Below, one piece after another: positions 31,232 through 32,443 of a DNA stretch of 32,443 nt. The stretch lies in assembly GCA_964547485.1 (NCBI GenBank), contig CAZJNU010000024.1, positions 1-32,443 of the forward strand, in the 5' to 3' direction. The notes beneath the pieces are model-generated. The model did not search any database. It was not told the DNA's origin and worked only from the letters and a program-made list of their open reading frames with translations. The stretch comes from JACJWR01 sp964547485 (GTDB lineage: Bacteria; Actinomycetota; Actinomycetes; S36-B12; UBA10799). The position numbers and the translations under genes were made by a program. The number at the start of each line of letters is the position of its first letter. Positions within the stretch are counted from its first letter, which is position 1.

Positions 31232-31822
31232 GTGAGCCAGTTCGGTGTCGGTCCGGCTCCGCAACAGCCTCCCATCTCGACCTCGGCAGACACAGGGCGG
31301 CCGAGTGCCTCGCGGCGTGGGCCGTCACAGCAGTCGGTGCGGACCACGGCCGGCTGGATCCTCTGCAGCGCCGCCGCCGCGGCAGTGGTTGCCGTGATCT
31401 GGGTGCTGGCCGCCCCTCGGGTCAGCTACACAGTGCAGGCCCAATCCGCTCAGCGGGACCTGCCGCAACCCGATGCATTCTTCGGTGCGGACCTGCTGTT
31501 GGGGGGCCTGCTGGCTGCGGCCGGCGTGACACTTGCGGTGATCTGGTTGCTGCGTGGGCGGCGGGCACCGGGTTCGGCGCTATTGGGCCTTGTCATCGGC
31601 GGGCTGCTGGGTGGGATCCTGGCAGCGGCGTTGGGTGCCACGGTGACGTCAGATGACCTCGCGGCCGTGGCAAAGACCGCTCCGGACGGGCTGGTCTTGA
31701 CCGCACCGCTGAAACTGCGCTCCCAGACGATGCTGCTGTGGTGGCCGGCGCTAGCAGCGGGAGTGGTGGCGGCATCGCTCTGGCTGCGGCCGCCGGCGCA
31801 GCAGGTCGAGTCGCCCAGGTAG
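31232..31822 (+). CDS. Hypothetical four-helix membrane protein
   Basis: Function not recognised. After a polar Pro/Ser/Arg N-terminus of about 38 residues there are four predicted membrane segments: about 39-61 (AGWILCSAAAAAVVAVIWVLAAP), 84-107 (ADLLLGGLLAAAGVTLAVIWLL), 114-134 (SALLGLVIGGLLGGILAAALG) and 168-187 (LLWWPALAAGVVAASLWLR). The loop between segments 1 and 2 carries PRVSYTVQAQ and an acidic PDAFFGADLL. The layout recalls small actinobacterial DUF2567-type membrane proteins, but I am not sure. GTG 31232 is preferred to GTG 31211 because it lies outside dnaE; the Shine-Dalgarno sequence is weak. It starts 10 bp after dnaE and probably shares its transcript. Confidence 0.75.
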   Translation: MSQFGVGPAPQQPPISTSADTGRPSASRRGPSQQSVRTTAGWILCSAAAAAVVAVIWVLAAPRVSYTVQAQSAQRDLPQPDAFFGADLLLGGLLAAAGVTLAVIWLLRGRRAPGSALLGLVIGGLLGGILAAALGATVTSDDLAAVAKTAPDGLVLTAPLKLRSQTMLLWWPALAAGVVAASLWLRPPAQQVESPR

Positions 31823-31858
31823 CGAGGGGTTAGCGCAGCGGGGCGAGTGGTGCCGGCT

Positions 31859-32356
31859 TCAGTCGCTGCGGGCGATTGGTGCGAGTCTGGCCTTCGCATA
31901 TGCGACCAAGTCGGACGGCGCCAACTCGAGTTCCAGACCGCGGCGACCGCCGGACAGATAGATTCGGTCCAGCTCGGTGGCCGAGACGTCCAGCACCGTG
32001 GGTAGATGCTGCTTCATGCCGATCGGACTGATTCCGCCCAGCACGTAGCCGGTGGCCCGCTCCGCCCGGTCGGCCTCAGCCAGTACGGCCTTGCGGCCCC
32101 CGACAGCCGCAGACAGCGCCTTCAGTTTCAGTCGTCGATCGACCGGTACGATCGCCACCACCAACTCGCCGTCAACCTCAGCTACGAGCGTCTTGAATAC
32201 CTGTGCAGGCGGTACCTCCAGCGCATAGGCAGCTTCAAGTCCGTACGATTCCGCCAGCTGGTCATGCTCAAATTCGTGGACGGTGAAGTCGATGTCGGCC
32301 TTCGTCAGCGCGGCGGTCGCGCGGGTAGGACCTGCTCCGGTGCTCTTCTTCGTCAC
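31859..32356 (-). CDS. ybaK: Cys-tRNA(Pro)/aminoacyl-tRNA deacylase YbaK/EbsC
   Basis: This is a trans-editing protein that hydrolyses Cys mischarged on tRNA-Pro. The 165-residue sequence shows the YbaK fold: ATAALTKADIDFTVHEFEHD, the catalytic lysine K55 in PAQVFKTLVAEVDGELVVAIVPVDRRLKLKALSAAVG, TGYVLGGISPIG (the GGxSPxG motif), and IYLSGGRRGLELELAPSDLV. The GTG start (32354-32356 on the plus strand) is preceded by CAGGAGACCT on the minus strand. It converges with the membrane protein gene, leaving a 36-bp gap with no clear terminator. Confidence 0.94.
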   Translation of the reverse strand: MTKKSTGAGPTRATAALTKADIDFTVHEFEHDQLAESYGLEAAYALEVPPAQVFKTLVAEVDGELVVAIVPVDRRLKLKALSAAVGGRKAVLAEADRAERATGYVLGGISPIGMKQHLPTVLDVSATELDRIYLSGGRRGLELELAPSDLVAYAKARLAPIARSD

Positions 32357-32443
32357 AGGTCTCCTGGCTCCGGCGGGAGGGTCGGGCCCCTTAACCTCAA
32401 TCCACCGGGTTGGGGTGATTTTGGGGTTGGGTGAAAGCGCGGA

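Noticed and set aside
1..32443. Mobile element, prophage, CRISPR or defence island
   Set aside because: No transposase, integrase, phage, cas or restriction gene and no spaced repeat array was found. Gene content is core housekeeping apart from arr, the oxidoreductase and the DUF4190-type pair.

Overview
The window is high-GC DNA (about two-thirds G+C by eye, with many GTG starts and GC-rich third positions). It carries an almost complete actinobacterial division and cell-wall (dcw) cluster. SepF, YggT and DivIVA downstream of FtsZ, FtsZ ending in a VDVPDF-type peptide, a Streptomyces-like IleS, an F420-type LLM oxidoreductase, an Arr rifamycin ADP-ribosyltransferase and a 1184-residue DnaE all point to Actinobacteria. 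The MurE DNPR motif indicates meso-diaminopimelate peptidoglycan. I cannot name the genus. I see no rRNA, tRNA, CRISPR array, insertion sequence or prophage gene.

Layout. 1-628: arr and the DNA before it. 629-1030: a gene-free stretch ending in a 10-bp-phased array of MraZ boxes over a likely promoter and a perfect 24-bp palindrome. 1031-15466: mraZ, then the tightly packed run rsmH-ftsL-ftsI-murE-murF-mraY-murD-ftsW-murG-murC-ftsQ, mostly with 1-4 bp stop/start overlaps. 15523-16398: a reverse-strand LLM oxidoreductase that interrupts the cluster. 16399-16909: an AT-richer regulatory gap. 16910-21178: ftsZ-pgeF-yggS-sepF-yggT-divIVA. 21189-24323: ileS on the reverse strand, tail to tail with divIVA. 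24562-26474: traR/dksA-lspA-rluD. 26622-27533: two tandem paralogous polyproline DUF4190-type membrane proteins, closed by a strong terminator. 27667-31822: dnaE and a small membrane protein. 31859-32356: ybaK on the reverse strand.

How the genes work together. MurC, MurD, MurE and MurF build the UDP-MurNAc-pentapeptide. MraY and MurG turn it into lipid II. FtsW and FtsI polymerise and crosslink septal peptidoglycan under control of FtsQ and FtsL. FtsZ forms the ring, SepF tethers it to the membrane, and DivIVA marks poles and septa. MraZ probably represses the operon through the boxes in front of its own gene. The downstream genes (ileS, traR/dksA, lspA, rluD, dnaE) are the usual housekeeping neighbours of this cluster in actinobacteria.

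I found no convincing undescribed multi-gene system. The points most worth a second look are the 24-bp palindrome at the predicted 5' end of the mraZ transcript, the reverse-strand oxidoreductase with its own operator-like palindrome between ftsQ and ftsZ, the duplicated polyproline/DUF4190 units with co-duplicated upstream elements, the acidic insertion in FtsQ, and the isolated reversal of ileS.
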